This document shows positions 52,500 to 61,691 of a stretch of 64,000 nt of DNA, piece after piece. Every line of letters begins with the position of its first letter. Positions within the stretch are counted from its first letter, which is position 1. This stretch comes from Brevibacillus massiliensis (GTDB lineage Bacteria; Bacillota; Bacilli; Brevibacillales; Brevibacillaceae). The stretch spans positions 614,630 to 678,629 of the forward strand of contig NZ_HE978536.1 in assembly GCF_000311785.1 (NCBI RefSeq), read 5' to 3'. Under the pieces are notes generated by a model, which made no database searches, was not told the origin of the DNA, and worked only from the letters and a program-made list of their open reading frames with translations. The position numbers and the translations under genes are program-made.

Positions 52500-52706
52500 A
52501 TGAAAACCATTGTTCGGCTTAGTCAGGCAAAAGCTCATGACTTTCAGGAACTGCTGATATTGACCCGTTTTTCCAAGTTTTATATTCGTCCGCAGCTGGA
52601 TGGAAAGGTAGAGTTCGTCTTTTCTACACTATCCGACTATCAGGAAAAGCTGCTGAGCCACCTGTTGCGGGATTACACCCCTTATTTGGTCACCTTGGAA
52701 AATTAG
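52500..52706 (+). CDS. Small hypothetical protein (68 aa)
   Basis: Frame MKTIVRLSQAKAHDFQELLILTRFSKFYIRPQLDGKVEFVFSTLSDYQEKLLSHLL with an ATG at 52500 and AAAGGAGG 11 bases upstream; an ATG eight codons earlier has no site. It is predicted as a mixed alpha/beta soluble protein with no Cys and no membrane helix. I do not recognise a family. It stands alone between the divergent selB gene and the two-component system. Confidence 0.6.
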   Translation: MKTIVRLSQAKAHDFQELLILTRFSKFYIRPQLDGKVEFVFSTLSDYQEKLLSHLLRDYTPYLVTLEN

Positions 52707-52883
52707 CTCAGCTTCGGCCGTTACCATGTGACATCGCTTCGTTCTCGCAACATTCCCCTCACCACTCTCCCACCCTTCCATTCCCAGGCGATTCATGCTG
52801 CTCACCCTGTTTGCAAAACCTTAAACCGCCAAGAGCATGTGTAGGTTATAATGAAAGTATCAAATTGACAGGAGAATTCCGAC

Positions 52884-54308
52884 ATGATGGTCTTGGTTTT
52901 GTTGGCGCTTTGGGCGCTCGGATTGCTGGTGCTCTTCACCGATCCGAAAAGAACTTCCACCCGCTTTGCAAGTGCCGCGGCATTTGTGGGAAGCGGCGGC
53001 TTTTTCTCTGCCGTGATTGATGAGACCCTGTTTCCCCACATGCACAGTTATGCCTCGCAGTATCCGTTACTTGCGGCCGCGATGGCGATTTGCAGCCGAT
53101 TGGCCTCCTTTATCTGTCAGGTCGGGCTCCCGTACTGCTTTCTGATGTTTGCCGTCCACTCCTGCGAAACGATCGCCCGGACGTCAAAGAGAATCATCCA
53201 GTACGCCGCTCTGGTGCCGCCGCTGATCATGCTGATGATAACGCCGATCTACCCCGTGCTGCAGTTCAACTACTGGATCATGGTCGCTTGGGTCGTTCCG
53301 TATTTCATCGCGGCCTGCTCGATCCTCGTTCAGCTGTACCGGACTGAAAAAGACCCGCTGGTCAAACGGAACCGCCTGTACACCAACATCCTGATCATTG
53401 TTCCGCTGGTCTTCGTCTTCACGCTGATCTATATCATGCGGACGCAAAACAACTATGACGCCTGGCGCTACAACAGCCTGATCGTCGGAATCCAATTTCT
53501 GCTGATTTTATTCATTAGTGTGAAATACGGTTTTCTGGGAGTGAAGCTGCGCGTCGAAAAGCGCCGTCTGGACAGCACGCTGCGGGCGATGACCTCGGGA
53601 GCGCAAATCGTCAACCACACGATCAAAAACGAAGTGGGCAAAATCTCGCTGTTCGCAGAACGCATTGACACGTACGCTGCAGAAACGAACCAGGCGGCAT
53701 TGCGGGAAGATGTCCGGGTCCTGATGAATTCAGCCCAGCATCTCATGGGCATGATGAACCGGATTCAGGGCCAGCTGCAGGACGTGGCGCTGCAGGAAAC
53801 CGTCGTCAATCCGAGTGATGTCACCCGGCAGGTACTACGCGATCTGCAGCCGTACATCTCCCGGCAGCAAATCGATGTCGTCACCGAACTGGACGATACG
53901 CTGCGGTTGAAGTGCGATGCCGTGCAGCTCAGGGAGATTCTCACCAACCTCTGCCACAATTCCCTCGAAGCGATGAAAACCGGCGGGACTCTGACACTTC
54001 AGGTGTTTTTGTCCAAGAAGCACCTGGCAATCGCTGTATCGGACACGGGAGTCGGCATCGCCAAAGAGAACCTGCCCCATGTGCTTGACCCGTTTTTTTC
54101 GACCAAGAAGACCGGTCAGAACTTTGGACTGGGTCTGTCCTACTGCTACAACGCGATGCAAAAACATCAGGGCTCATTAGAAATATACAGTGTCCCCGGC
54201 GAAGGAACAACGATCTACCTGTACTTTCCGCGCAAGCGCGTCGTCTCGCCGGAGAGCTTGGCTGCCAAGGAGGCGCTTCATGGAGAAAATACGCGTATTT
54301 ATTGTTGA
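52884..54308 (+). CDS. Membrane sensor histidine kinase
   Basis: Kinase of 474 residues. Seven hydrophobic segments fill the first 220 residues. A divergent DHp helix carries the likely phosphoacceptor His in AQIVNHTIKNEVGKISLF. The ATPase has N-box NLCHNSLEAM, DTGVGIAKENL, DPFFSTKKTGQNFGLGLSY and a C-terminal GEGTTIYLYFP. The ATG at 52884 has AGGAG nine bases upstream. Its 3' end overlaps the response-regulator gene. The NHTIKNE box resembles kinases that pair with NarL-type regulators. The signal is unknown. Confidence 0.9.
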   Translation: MMVLVLLALWALGLLVLFTDPKRTSTRFASAAAFVGSGGFFSAVIDETLFPHMHSYASQYPLLAAAMAICSRLASFICQVGLPYCFLMFAVHSCETIARTSKRIIQYAALVPPLIMLMITPIYPVLQFNYWIMVAWVVPYFIAACSILVQLYRTEKDPLVKRNRLYTNILIIVPLVFVFTLIYIMRTQNNYDAWRYNSLIVGIQFLLILFISVKYGFLGVKLRVEKRRLDSTLRAMTSGAQIVNHTIKNEVGKISLFAERIDTYAAETNQAALREDVRVLMNSAQHLMGMMNRIQGQLQDVALQETVVNPSDVTRQVLRDLQPYISRQQIDVVTELDDTLRLKCDAVQLREILTNLCHNSLEAMKTGGTLTLQVFLSKKHLAIAVSDTGVGIAKENLPHVLDPFFSTKKTGQNFGLGLSYCYNAMQKHQGSLEIYSVPGEGTTIYLYFPRKRVVSPESLAAKEALHGENTRIYC

Positions 54309-54918
54309 GGACGACGCAGACTGGCAGAAGGGTCTGGCGGACTATCTCGAAAAGCAGGCTGATCTCGCCGTCGTCGGCACCGCCCAGACCAAGGAAGCGG
54401 CTCTGGCGTGGTTCCGGCAGATGGATGCCGATGTCGTCCTGATGGACATCAATCTGACCGAGAACAATCTCGACGGCATCGAAGCGGCATTGGAGCTGGC
54501 CGAACTGCGTCCCGATTGCAAGCTGATCATGCTCACCTCCCTGACAGCGGATGACGTGATCATCGAGGCCTTTTCCGCAGGGGCGGTCAATTACATCGGA
54601 AAATCCGATTTTAGGGAGATTCCCGAGGCGATTCGCGCCGCCCACAGCCGTCAATCGTCGATCCATCCCACCGCCGCCGCCGTTTTGCGCCAGGAATTTC
54701 TGCGGCTGAAAAGCGAGGCAGACCAGAAGCTGCTGTCCCCGGCGGAAAAAGAACTGCTGCAGCTCATCCATCAGGGACAGACCCAATCGCAAATCGAAAA
54801 AACCCTGCACATCACCAGGCGGACGATCAAGAATCACATCAACCGGATTCTGAAAAAAATGGGCGTCAAAACGAGCAAAGAAGCCGCTGCCAAAGCCAAG
54901 CAAAAACGGCTGTTTTAA
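54280..54918 (+). CDS. NarL/LuxR-type response regulator
   Basis: Regulator of 212 residues. The receiver has the acidic pair in VEDDADW, the phosphoacceptor Asp in VVLMDINL, and TSLT and IGKS for the conserved Thr and Lys. The HTH reads LSPAEKELLQLIHQGQTQSQIEKTLHITRRTIKNHINRILKKMGVKTSKEA. The ATG at 54280 (AAGGAGG) overlaps the kinase gene by 29 bases. It may control the downstream aas-lplT unit, whose mRNA leader is structured. Confidence 0.92.
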   Translation: MEKIRVFIVEDDADWQKGLADYLEKQADLAVVGTAQTKEAALAWFRQMDADVVLMDINLTENNLDGIEAALELAELRPDCKLIMLTSLTADDVIIEAFSAGAVNYIGKSDFREIPEAIRAAHSRQSSIHPTAAAVLRQEFLRLKSEADQKLLSPAEKELLQLIHQGQTQSQIEKTLHITRRTIKNHINRILKKMGVKTSKEAAAKAKQKRLF

Positions 54919-54977
54919 ATTTGGTCCTGAGTCTTATGACCAGGTACTAAGCAAAGTTGGTACTTTTTTTGCTTTTG

Positions 54978-55029
54978 CCACACCTTAGAATGAAAGCTAT
55001 AAGCAATCATTCTGTTCTAAAGGGTGTGG
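54978..55029 (+). promoter_or_regulatory. Leader hairpin that buries the aas ribosome site
   Basis: CCACACC at 54978-54984 pairs with GGTGTGG at 55023-55029. Further TTAGAA/TTCTAA and AGAATGA/TCATTCT pairs extend the stem inward. The 3' arm contains AAAGGG, the ribosome site of aas (ATG 55034). This suggests translational control, or alternatively a DNA operator. Confidence 0.6.
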
Positions 55030-55033
55030 TTTT

Positions 55034-57148
55034 ATGTTTCTCCTTCACGCTTTGCTGAAGTACGTTTTGATCCTCTGGTTTCGCCCCCGGATCAATGGGC
55101 TGGGCAACATCGATTTTTCCCGGCCCGCGATCATCACCCCCAACCACGTTTCCCTGGTGGATGCGGTTCTGCTGTCTTTTTCCCTGCCCGCCCAGGTGAC
55201 GTTTGTGGCCAATACGGAAATCGCGAAAAAGTTTTCGTTTTTCCTGCGCTTTCGCAAGCACATCACCGTAGATCCGCTGAATCCCTACTCGATCAGGCAG
55301 ATGATCCGGGTCGTAAAGGGCGGCGAATCGCTGGTCATTTTCCCGGAAGGGCGGATCACGACGACCGGCGGCCTGATGAAAATCTACAGCGGCGTAGGCT
55401 ACCTCGCCCTGCGAACGGGCGCTGCCGTCTACCCGGTCGCGATCGAAGGTTTGGAACGTTCCGTCTTCTCCTACCTAAGGGGCAAGGTGAGACTCGCCTG
55501 GTTCCCGAACGTGACGATCTCCATCGGGACGCCGTTCACGCTGGAAAAGCGGGAGAACGTCCCGATGAGAGAGCAAAAGGCGGCCGCGAGCGACTTTATC
55601 CTCCGCACGATGCAATCGGCGCTGTTTCAGGCCCGGATGAAGCAGGAGGTCAACCTGTTCGACGAGGTGCTCCTGGCGGCAAAGCTGTCCGGACGCAAGC
55701 AAGTCATCGCCAAGGACCTGACCGCTGCCGTCTCGTATCGCACCTTGCTGATCGGAAGCTACCTGCTCGGCAGCAAGCTGAAAGCACTGCTTGCCGGCAG
55801 AACGAACGTCGGCGTGCTTCTGCCCAATTCCATCGGCCACCTGATCACCCTGCTGTCCCTCTTTCGGATCGGGACGACTCCGGCGATCCTGAACTTTTCG
55901 CTGGGGATTCGCTCCCTCCTGGATTGCTGTGAGACGGCAGAGATCAAGACGATTCTGACCTCACGGGCGTTCATTGAAAAAGGCAAGCTGGAGCATTTGA
56001 TCACAGGGCTGCAGGAGCAGGTCGATATCATCTACCTGGAGGACGTCAAAGCCTCCGCTACTTTTCCGGATAAACTGGCAGCCTTCTGCCGCTATCTGAC
56101 CCGGCAGCGGGCGCAGGCGGGCAATAGCGAACTGATTCTCTTTACCTCGGGGAGCGAGAGCAAGCCAAAAGGCGTCGTGCTGACGCATGCCAACTTGTAC
56201 GCCAACATCCAGCAAGTCAGAAGCGTGATCGACTTGACGCAAAAAGACAAAATTTTAAATGCGCTCCCGATGTTTCACAGCTTCGGACTGACGGCAGGCA
56301 CGCTCCTGCCGGTGGTCACGGGCATTCCGGTGTACCTCTATCCCAGCCCGCTCCATTTCAAGATCATCTCCGAGCTTTGTTACGACCAGAACATCACGCT
56401 TCTGTTTGGCACGTCCACGTTTCTTTCGGCCTACGGCAAAATGGCTCACCCCTACAACTTTTACTCGCTTCGCTACGTCTTTGCCGGAGCGGAAAAGCTG
56501 AAAGACGACGTGCGGCAGATGTGGATGGACAATTTCGGCGTGCGGATTTTTGAAGGGTACGGCGCGACGGAGACTTCCCCGATACTCTCCCTTAATACGC
56601 CGCTGGCAAACAGGCGGGGAACGGTCGGACGCCTGCTGCCGGGGATCGAAGCCCGGGTCGAAGCGGTGGAGGGCATCGCTGCAGGGGGCCAGCTGTTGGT
56701 CAAAGGGCCCAATGTGATGAAAGGCTACCTCATCCACGGAAAGGGGTTCCTTCCTGCCGGTGAGTGGTATTCGACCGGCGATTTGGTTACGCTCGATGCC
56801 GACGGCTACCTCTCCATCCAATCCCGGCTGAAGCGCTTCGCCAAAATCGCCGGGGAGATGGTCTCGCTCAACCTGGTCGAAGAACTGGCCGCCCAATGCT
56901 TCGGTCACTCGGACTTTGCTGCCATCGCGATTCACGATCAGCGCAAAGGAGAGCGGATCCTGCTCTACACCTCGGACGATACCGCCCAAATGGGGTCACT
57001 GCGGGCTTACGCGGCTGAAAAGCAATTTTCGCCCCTGCTGCTCCCGGCCGCGATCCGTGTTGTGGAAAAACTGCCCCTGCTCGGCAGCGGAAAGACGGAT
57101 TATGTCAGCCTGAAACAATGGGCGGAACAAGGAGGAAAAGCATCGTGA
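55034..57148 (+). CDS. aas: Bifunctional acyltransferase/acyl-ACP synthetase (Aas-like)
   Basis: Membrane-associated protein of 704 residues. The N-terminal PlsC-type acyltransferase (about 1-190) has NHVSLVD (HX4D) and FPEGRIT. The C-terminal adenylate-forming domain has LFTSGSESKPKGVVLTH, EGYGATETSPILSLNTP and STGDLVTLDADGYL. Aas re-acylates lysophosphatidylethanolamine using acyl-ACP made by its own synthetase half. It starts at ATG 55034. The stop overlaps the GTG of lplT (GTGA), so the pair is translationally coupled. Confidence 0.92.
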   Translation: MFLLHALLKYVLILWFRPRINGLGNIDFSRPAIITPNHVSLVDAVLLSFSLPAQVTFVANTEIAKKFSFFLRFRKHITVDPLNPYSIRQMIRVVKGGESLVIFPEGRITTTGGLMKIYSGVGYLALRTGAAVYPVAIEGLERSVFSYLRGKVRLAWFPNVTISIGTPFTLEKRENVPMREQKAAASDFILRTMQSALFQARMKQEVNLFDEVLLAAKLSGRKQVIAKDLTAAVSYRTLLIGSYLLGSKLKALLAGRTNVGVLLPNSIGHLITLLSLFRIGTTPAILNFSLGIRSLLDCCETAEIKTILTSRAFIEKGKLEHLITGLQEQVDIIYLEDVKASATFPDKLAAFCRYLTRQRAQAGNSELILFTSGSESKPKGVVLTHANLYANIQQVRSVIDLTQKDKILNALPMFHSFGLTAGTLLPVVTGIPVYLYPSPLHFKIISELCYDQNITLLFGTSTFLSAYGKMAHPYNFYSLRYVFAGAEKLKDDVRQMWMDNFGVRIFEGYGATETSPILSLNTPLANRRGTVGRLLPGIEARVEAVEGIAAGGQLLVKGPNVMKGYLIHGKGFLPAGEWYSTGDLVTLDADGYLSIQSRLKRFAKIAGEMVSLNLVEELAAQCFGHSDFAAIAIHDQRKGERILLYTSDDTAQMGSLRAYAAEKQFSPLLLPAAIRVVEKLPLLGSGKTDYVSLKQWAEQGGKAS

Positions 57149-58392
57149 TCAAGCCGCTTCGCGCGTTGAATTTCACCCAATTTTTGTCTGCCTTTGCCGA
57201 CAACATGATCATCCTGGTCGCCATCGCGATCATTCACGACCAGCACCTGCCCTTAAAGTACATCGGCTTCGTCCAGGCCGCCTTCCTCGTCGCGTACATC
57301 GTCCTCGCCCCCGTGGTCGGGACCTTTGCCGAGAGGAACCCGAAGTCGCAAGTCCTCTTGCTTGGAAACCTGCTGAAGGCATTGTCCGCTGTCTGCTTCC
57401 TGGCCGGGCTGCATCCGGTGCCAAGCTACGCCGTGACCGGGATTGCCTGCGCCTTTTACGGACCGGCGAAGTACGGCATCCTGCCGGATCTGACGAACAG
57501 CGAAGAGGAACTGCTGAAAGCCAACGCCAAGCTGGAAGGGTACACGATCGTCGCGATTCTGGCCGGAACACTGGCCGGCGGTCTGGCTGTCAATTCCTTC
57601 GGCATCGCCACATCGCTTTGCATCTGTCTCGGCCTTTACCTCGTCTCGTTCGCTGTGACTTTCGCCATTCCCCGGTTTGAGGGAAATCGCAGGCTTCGCT
57701 ACGCCCGGGAGGCCGCCCGCTTTTTCTCGGTGGACTGCGGGACATTATTCCGGCATCCCGTCACGAGATTTGCGCTGATCGGCACAGGAGCGTTCTGGAT
57801 GGCAGCCGTCGTGCTGCGGACAGCCGCCTTTGCCTGGATTCCGCTCGCCTACAGCTCCGTCCTGATTGCCGGAAAAGAGGAGACGCAAATCTCCATGATC
57901 ATCGCCTCGACTGCGATTGGCATCATAATCGGCGCCTTGTCGGCTCCGTACCTCGTGTCCGTCAGGAACTATTTTCGCTCTTACTTGTTCGGTCTGTTGA
58001 TGATCCCGATCCTGCTGGCGTTTCCTTATGTACACAATCTGTATGTAACCGTGATCTTCCTCTTGGTGGTCGGATTCTTCGGCGGCGTGTTCGTGGTCCC
58101 GATGAACTCCGTACTGCAGGACCGCGGGAAACCGCTGATTGGCACAGGCAAGGTCATCGCTGTACAAAATTTTGTCGAAAATTCGCTGATGGCCGTGGGT
58201 ACCGGACTGTATGTGCTGACCACCAGCATCGTCCCCGGCTGGGTCGGGGCAGACAGTTCCGGGGCCAACCTCGATTTTATTTCCTGCGCCATTTTTGGAA
58301 TGGGCATCATTCTGGCCGGGTTTGTAGCTGTCCTTCGCTGGCATGTTCTCGTGCTGCGAAATGAGGGAAAACAGGCGGACAGCAGCCTTTGA
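57145..58392 (+). CDS. lplT: Lysophospholipid transporter LplT-like (MFS)
   Basis: Major-facilitator protein of 415 residues with about 12 TM helices. It begins VIKPLRALNFTQFLSAFADNMIILVAIAIIH and contains CAFYGPAKYGILPDLTNSEEELLKANAKLEGYTIVAILAGTLAGG and VPMNSVLQDRGKPLIGTGKVIAVQNFVEN, matching LplT. It flips lysophospholipids inward for Aas. The start is the GTG at 57145 with AAGGAGG. Confidence 0.92.
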   Translation: MIKPLRALNFTQFLSAFADNMIILVAIAIIHDQHLPLKYIGFVQAAFLVAYIVLAPVVGTFAERNPKSQVLLLGNLLKALSAVCFLAGLHPVPSYAVTGIACAFYGPAKYGILPDLTNSEEELLKANAKLEGYTIVAILAGTLAGGLAVNSFGIATSLCICLGLYLVSFAVTFAIPRFEGNRRLRYAREAARFFSVDCGTLFRHPVTRFALIGTGAFWMAAVVLRTAAFAWIPLAYSSVLIAGKEETQISMIIASTAIGIIIGALSAPYLVSVRNYFRSYLFGLLMIPILLAFPYVHNLYVTVIFLLVVGFFGGVFVVPMNSVLQDRGKPLIGTGKVIAVQNFVENSLMAVGTGLYVLTTSIVPGWVGADSSGANLDFISCAIFGMGIILAGFVAVLRWHVLVLRNEGKQADSSL

Positions 58393-58775
58393 AAATTTTT
58401 GTCGTTAATTTAATTTTTTTGTAACCAATTCCGATTCGCTGCGTCCTATAGTAGAGGTATCAAAACGAACGGAAAGGGAGTCCTCCCCATGAAGGAATGA
58501 CAACGATCTACAGCTGCCGGTTTTAAGATGACGTTAACCAAATGAACGCCTATGACCGCCAAGCGAACAGCACATCACGATGACGGGCAATACGGATCAA
58601 AACTCAAGGGACATGGGATTCGTGCAGGGATCCCGGCTCCCTTCGCCACCCCGTTTTCTTCATAGAAATCTGGGGTTTTTGTATGGAGGCGCCCCGTATG
58701 TGGTCAAGTTTGGCGGCAATCCCCCTGTACGGGGGAAAACATAGAATTTACTGTAATGGAGAGGGCAGAGTACAG
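58393..58775. other. Leader region upstream of the acyltransferase gene
   Basis: About 380 bases. A three-codon reading frame (ATG AAG GAA TGA) at 58490 sits behind AAAGGGAG, a possible leader uORF. A terminator-like hairpin CCCC...GGGG with inner TTTCT/AGAAA and a T tract lies at about 58652-58685, so premature termination is possible. TATAGT near 58448 is a -10 candidate without a clear -35. Confidence 0.4.
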
Positions 58776-58865
58776 ATGAAACAAAAGACGAAACCAGATC
58801 AGAATGGCAAGCGTTTGACACAAGGGCGCGTACAAACAGGCAGAGGGGGCAGCCGATATGCCTGA
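58776..58865 (+). CDS. Possible 29-residue basic leader peptide overlapping the acyltransferase start
   Basis: ATG at 58776 after a GGAGAGGG stretch opens MKQKTKPDQNGKRLTQGRVQTG and runs to a TGA that overlaps the acyltransferase ATG (ATGCCTGA). It is very basic and unlike known proteins. The overlap could couple translation of the downstream gene. It may be spurious. Confidence 0.35.
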   Translation: MKQKTKPDQNGKRLTQGRVQTGRGGSRYA

Positions 58866-61041
58866 ACCGATCAAAGGCCGCGGCCGCTACATGGCCGGTT
58901 TGGACGGACTGCGGGCATTGGCGGTATTGGCCGTCATCGCTTACCACCTCCATCTGGACCTGGCCCCTGGCGGACTCTTGGGCGTTGGCGTGTTCTTCGT
59001 GCTGTCCGGTTACCTCATCACGGACCTGCTCGTCGCCGAATGGGCCAAAAACAGACGGCTCGATCTGAAAGACTTCTGGCTGCGGCGATTCCGCCGGCTG
59101 CTGCCCGCGCTGCTCGTCATGCTCATCGCAGTCGTCCTATGGCTGGCGCTCTTCAACCTCCCCCAGCTTATCGCACTGCGCAGAGACATCCTGTCGGGGG
59201 TGCTGTACGTCAGCAATTGGTGGTACATCTTCCACCAGGTATCGTACTTTGAACAGTTTGGCCCCCCCTCCCCTTTCGGTCACCTCTGGTCGCTGGCGGT
59301 GGAAGAGCAGTTCTACCTGCTGTGGCCGCTGGCGCTGTACGCCGGGCTGCGGTTCGCTCCGAGGCGGGGACCGTTGGCCGGGTTGATCCTGACGGGTGCG
59401 GCCGCCTCGGCACTGGCGATGGCCCTGATCTATCAGCCGGGCAGCGATCCGAGCCGGGTCTACTACGGCACAGACACCAGGGCCTTCGGTCTGCTCATCG
59501 GGTCGGCGCTGGCGCTGGTCTGGCCGAGCCGGAAGCTCTCCGCCAATGTCGCCGCCGCGACCCGGGTGACGCTAGACCTGGCCGGCGGTGCCGGACTCTT
59601 TATCATCCTCCTGATGATTGGGCAGACCAATCAGTACGACCCGCTTCTCTACCCTGCAGGACTCATCATGCTGTCGCTCGCGGCCGCGGCAGTGGTAGCC
59701 GTACTCGCCCACCCGGCCAGCCTGCTTGGCCGCGCGCTGGGCTGGAAGCCGCTGCGCTGGCTCGGGGTGCGTTCCTACGGCATCTACCTGTGGCACTACC
59801 CGGTCATCGCACTGACCAGCCCCGTGGTGAACACCGACGGGATCGACGTCCCGCGAGCCATCCTCCAGTTGGCAGCCAGCATCGGGCTTGCCGCCCTGTC
59901 GTGGCGGTTTGTCGAGGATCCGATCCGCCGCGGCCTACTAGGAAGACTCTGGTCAGAGAGGAGACACCGGGATCGGCAGGCACGCGGGCCGATCATCCGC
60001 TGGACCGCTTCGGCTGCTGCGGTGTGTGCGCTGCTCGCGCTCGGTTTGTCCGTCATCGGAGCAGCAAACCCGGCGGTAAACGCAAATGCGAGCAGCTCTC
60101 AAGACACTGCCGGCAGCGGTGCGCCGCAGGCGAAAACGCCGCAAAATCCCCATCCCGAACAGCAGCAGCCAGGCCGCACGAATGACAGCGGACAGGCGAA
60201 GCCAGGCGGCCCGGCAGAACAGACCGGCAGGCCTTCGCCCGCAGACAAGTCGAACCAGGATCATAAAGCCAACAACGATCATTCCACACAAAACAGCGGC
60301 CAGACGAAACACGACAGCTCCACACAGAATGGGAGCCAGGCGACGAACAATGGCCCCGTGCAGAACGGCAGCCAGGCAAAGCAGAATGGCTCCGCACAGA
60401 ACGGAGGCAAGGAGAAACAGGATGGTGCCGCGAAAAACGGCGGCAAGGCAGCCGGCGAGCCGACACAAACGGACAGCGGTCCGGGAAAGACCGGCATATC
60501 GGACTCCGTCCCGATTACATCGGGAGAAGGGGTGACGGCATTTGGCGACTCTGTCTTGCTCGACGTCGCTCCCTATCTGGAAAAACTTTTGCCGGGCATC
60601 GTGATCGACGCCAAGATTGGCCGCCAAATGTCGCAAGCCCCGGAAGTCGTGGCAAAGCTAAAGGCGGAAGGCAAATTGGGCAATCGGGTGATTATTGAAC
60701 TTGGCACGAACGGCTCCTTTACCAAGAACCAACTGATATCGCTGCTCCAATCGCTCGGCGATCCCCAGCAGGTCATCCTGGTCAACACCCGCGTCCCCCG
60801 TCCGTGGGAGGGAGTCGTCAACTCGACAATCACCGAGGTAGCCGCTCTCTTCCCCCACATTACGCTTGTCGATTGGTATGCGGCGAGTGCCGGCAAAAGC
60901 TCGTTTTTCGCACCCGATGGCGTCCACCTCAACCGCGAAGGTGCCCAGTTCTACGCCTCTCTCTTGGCCAAGGCAATCGCGCCGGAACCAAATCATGGCA
61001 AGGCTGCCGCAGCAAGCGCGTCAGAAGAGAAAAAGCAGTAA
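58858..61041 (+). CDS. OatA-like membrane acyltransferase with C-terminal SGNH domain
   Basis: Protein of 727 residues. An N-terminal Acyltransferase_3 domain of about 10-11 TM helices begins YMAGLDGLRALAVLAVIAYHL, contains HLWSLAVEEQFYLLWPL, and has RSYGIYLWHYPVI. A linker of about 130 residues (395-530) is rich in Asn, Gln, Gly, Ser and Lys with repeated QNGSQA-type units. An extracytoplasmic SGNH esterase domain follows, with FGDSVLLD (Ser), ELGTNGS and APDGVHLN (Asp/His). This architecture is that of OatA peptidoglycan O-acetyltransferases and related cell-wall polymer acylases. The ATG at 58858 has GGGGGCAG. The long repetitive linker is unusual. Confidence 0.88.
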   Translation: MPEPIKGRGRYMAGLDGLRALAVLAVIAYHLHLDLAPGGLLGVGVFFVLSGYLITDLLVAEWAKNRRLDLKDFWLRRFRRLLPALLVMLIAVVLWLALFNLPQLIALRRDILSGVLYVSNWWYIFHQVSYFEQFGPPSPFGHLWSLAVEEQFYLLWPLALYAGLRFAPRRGPLAGLILTGAAASALAMALIYQPGSDPSRVYYGTDTRAFGLLIGSALALVWPSRKLSANVAAATRVTLDLAGGAGLFIILLMIGQTNQYDPLLYPAGLIMLSLAAAAVVAVLAHPASLLGRALGWKPLRWLGVRSYGIYLWHYPVIALTSPVVNTDGIDVPRAILQLAASIGLAALSWRFVEDPIRRGLLGRLWSERRHRDRQARGPIIRWTASAAAVCALLALGLSVIGAANPAVNANASSSQDTAGSGAPQAKTPQNPHPEQQQPGRTNDSGQAKPGGPAEQTGRPSPADKSNQDHKANNDHSTQNSGQTKHDSSTQNGSQATNNGPVQNGSQAKQNGSAQNGGKEKQDGAAKNGGKAAGEPTQTDSGPGKTGISDSVPITSGEGVTAFGDSVLLDVAPYLEKLLPGIVIDAKIGRQMSQAPEVVAKLKAEGKLGNRVIIELGTNGSFTKNQLISLLQSLGDPQQVILVNTRVPRPWEGVVNSTITEVAALFPHITLVDWYAASAGKSSFFAPDGVHLNREGAQFYASLLAKAIAPEPNHGKAAAASASEEKKQ

Positions 61042-61266
61042 ATGAGAGAAAGCCGTGACTCTTTTCAGGTCACGGCTTCCTTTCACCCGTTGGATCGTTT
61101 GTGAAACGGGGGCGGCAAACCCGGCTACCACAACAAATTCAACGCCATCTTGGCGAAGGACTTGCTCCAAATCGGTTTGCCAGAATGCATTTGGGAACTG
61201 CTTCATCACTCGGATGTCCTTATGCCCGACAGTGATCCGGGGAATGATCCGAAGCCCGATTTTCAA
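61021..61266 (-). pseudogene. Isochorismatase/cysteine-hydrolase family fragment
   Basis: A TTG at 61266 with GAGGAGG upstream opens a frame whose middle (VMKQFPNAFWQTDLEQVLRQDGVEFVVVAGFAAPVSQTIQ) matches the central part of isochorismatase-like hydrolases. The N-terminal catalytic Asp and the C-terminal Cys segment are missing. The frame then runs through the terminator of the convergent acyltransferase gene. A remnant with little chance of activity. Confidence 0.6.
61050..61084 (+). terminator. Terminator after the acyltransferase gene
   Basis: Perfect ten-pair stem AAGCCGTGAC/GTCACGGCTT with a nine-base loop, then CCTTTC, nine bases after the stop. Confidence 0.7.
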
Positions 61267-61296
61267 AATATTCCTCCTCTTTCGGTTTTGCCGGAA

Positions 61297-61581
61297 TCAG
61301 ACCTTCGCCAGATAATCCGCAAGTTGGTCAAAGGTTCCCGCAAGCCCCAGCTTAATGTTGTCGCTCATGGCATCGTAGGTGCTCTGCTCCTCTTCTGCCG
61401 CGTTGATGGGACCTCCCCACATCGCAAACGCCGTCTTGCCATCCTGCTCTTCAAATGTCAGGATATTCAGGATTTCCAGCGGCCATGTGGGGCTAAAGGG
61501 TGCCCTTATCGTATTGCCTTCTTCGTCAGAAAAGGAGTTGACAAAGACGAGTTTCTCATTCGAAATGACCTCGCGATACAC
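61297..61581 (-). pseudogene. C-terminal fragment of an AHSA1/SRPBCC-domain protein
   Basis: Ninety-four residues (YREVISNEKLVFVNSFSDEEGN ... MSDNIKLGLAGTFDQLADYLAKV) match the second half of an activator-of-Hsp90-homologue-1-like (START/SRPBCC) protein. The N-terminal strands and first helix are absent. In-frame codons upstream reach a TGA within about 25 codons and do not restore them. No ribosome site precedes the GTG at 61581. Probably a 5'-truncated gene. Confidence 0.65.
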
Positions 61582-61691
61582 AGATGTGCACGTGTGGTCA
61601 AGATCGGAAATAGCGAACGATAATCATCATGCAAGCACAAGCGGCTCATCTCCTCTCCCTGCTTTTTTCTATAGAGCCGTTTGGCGATTGC

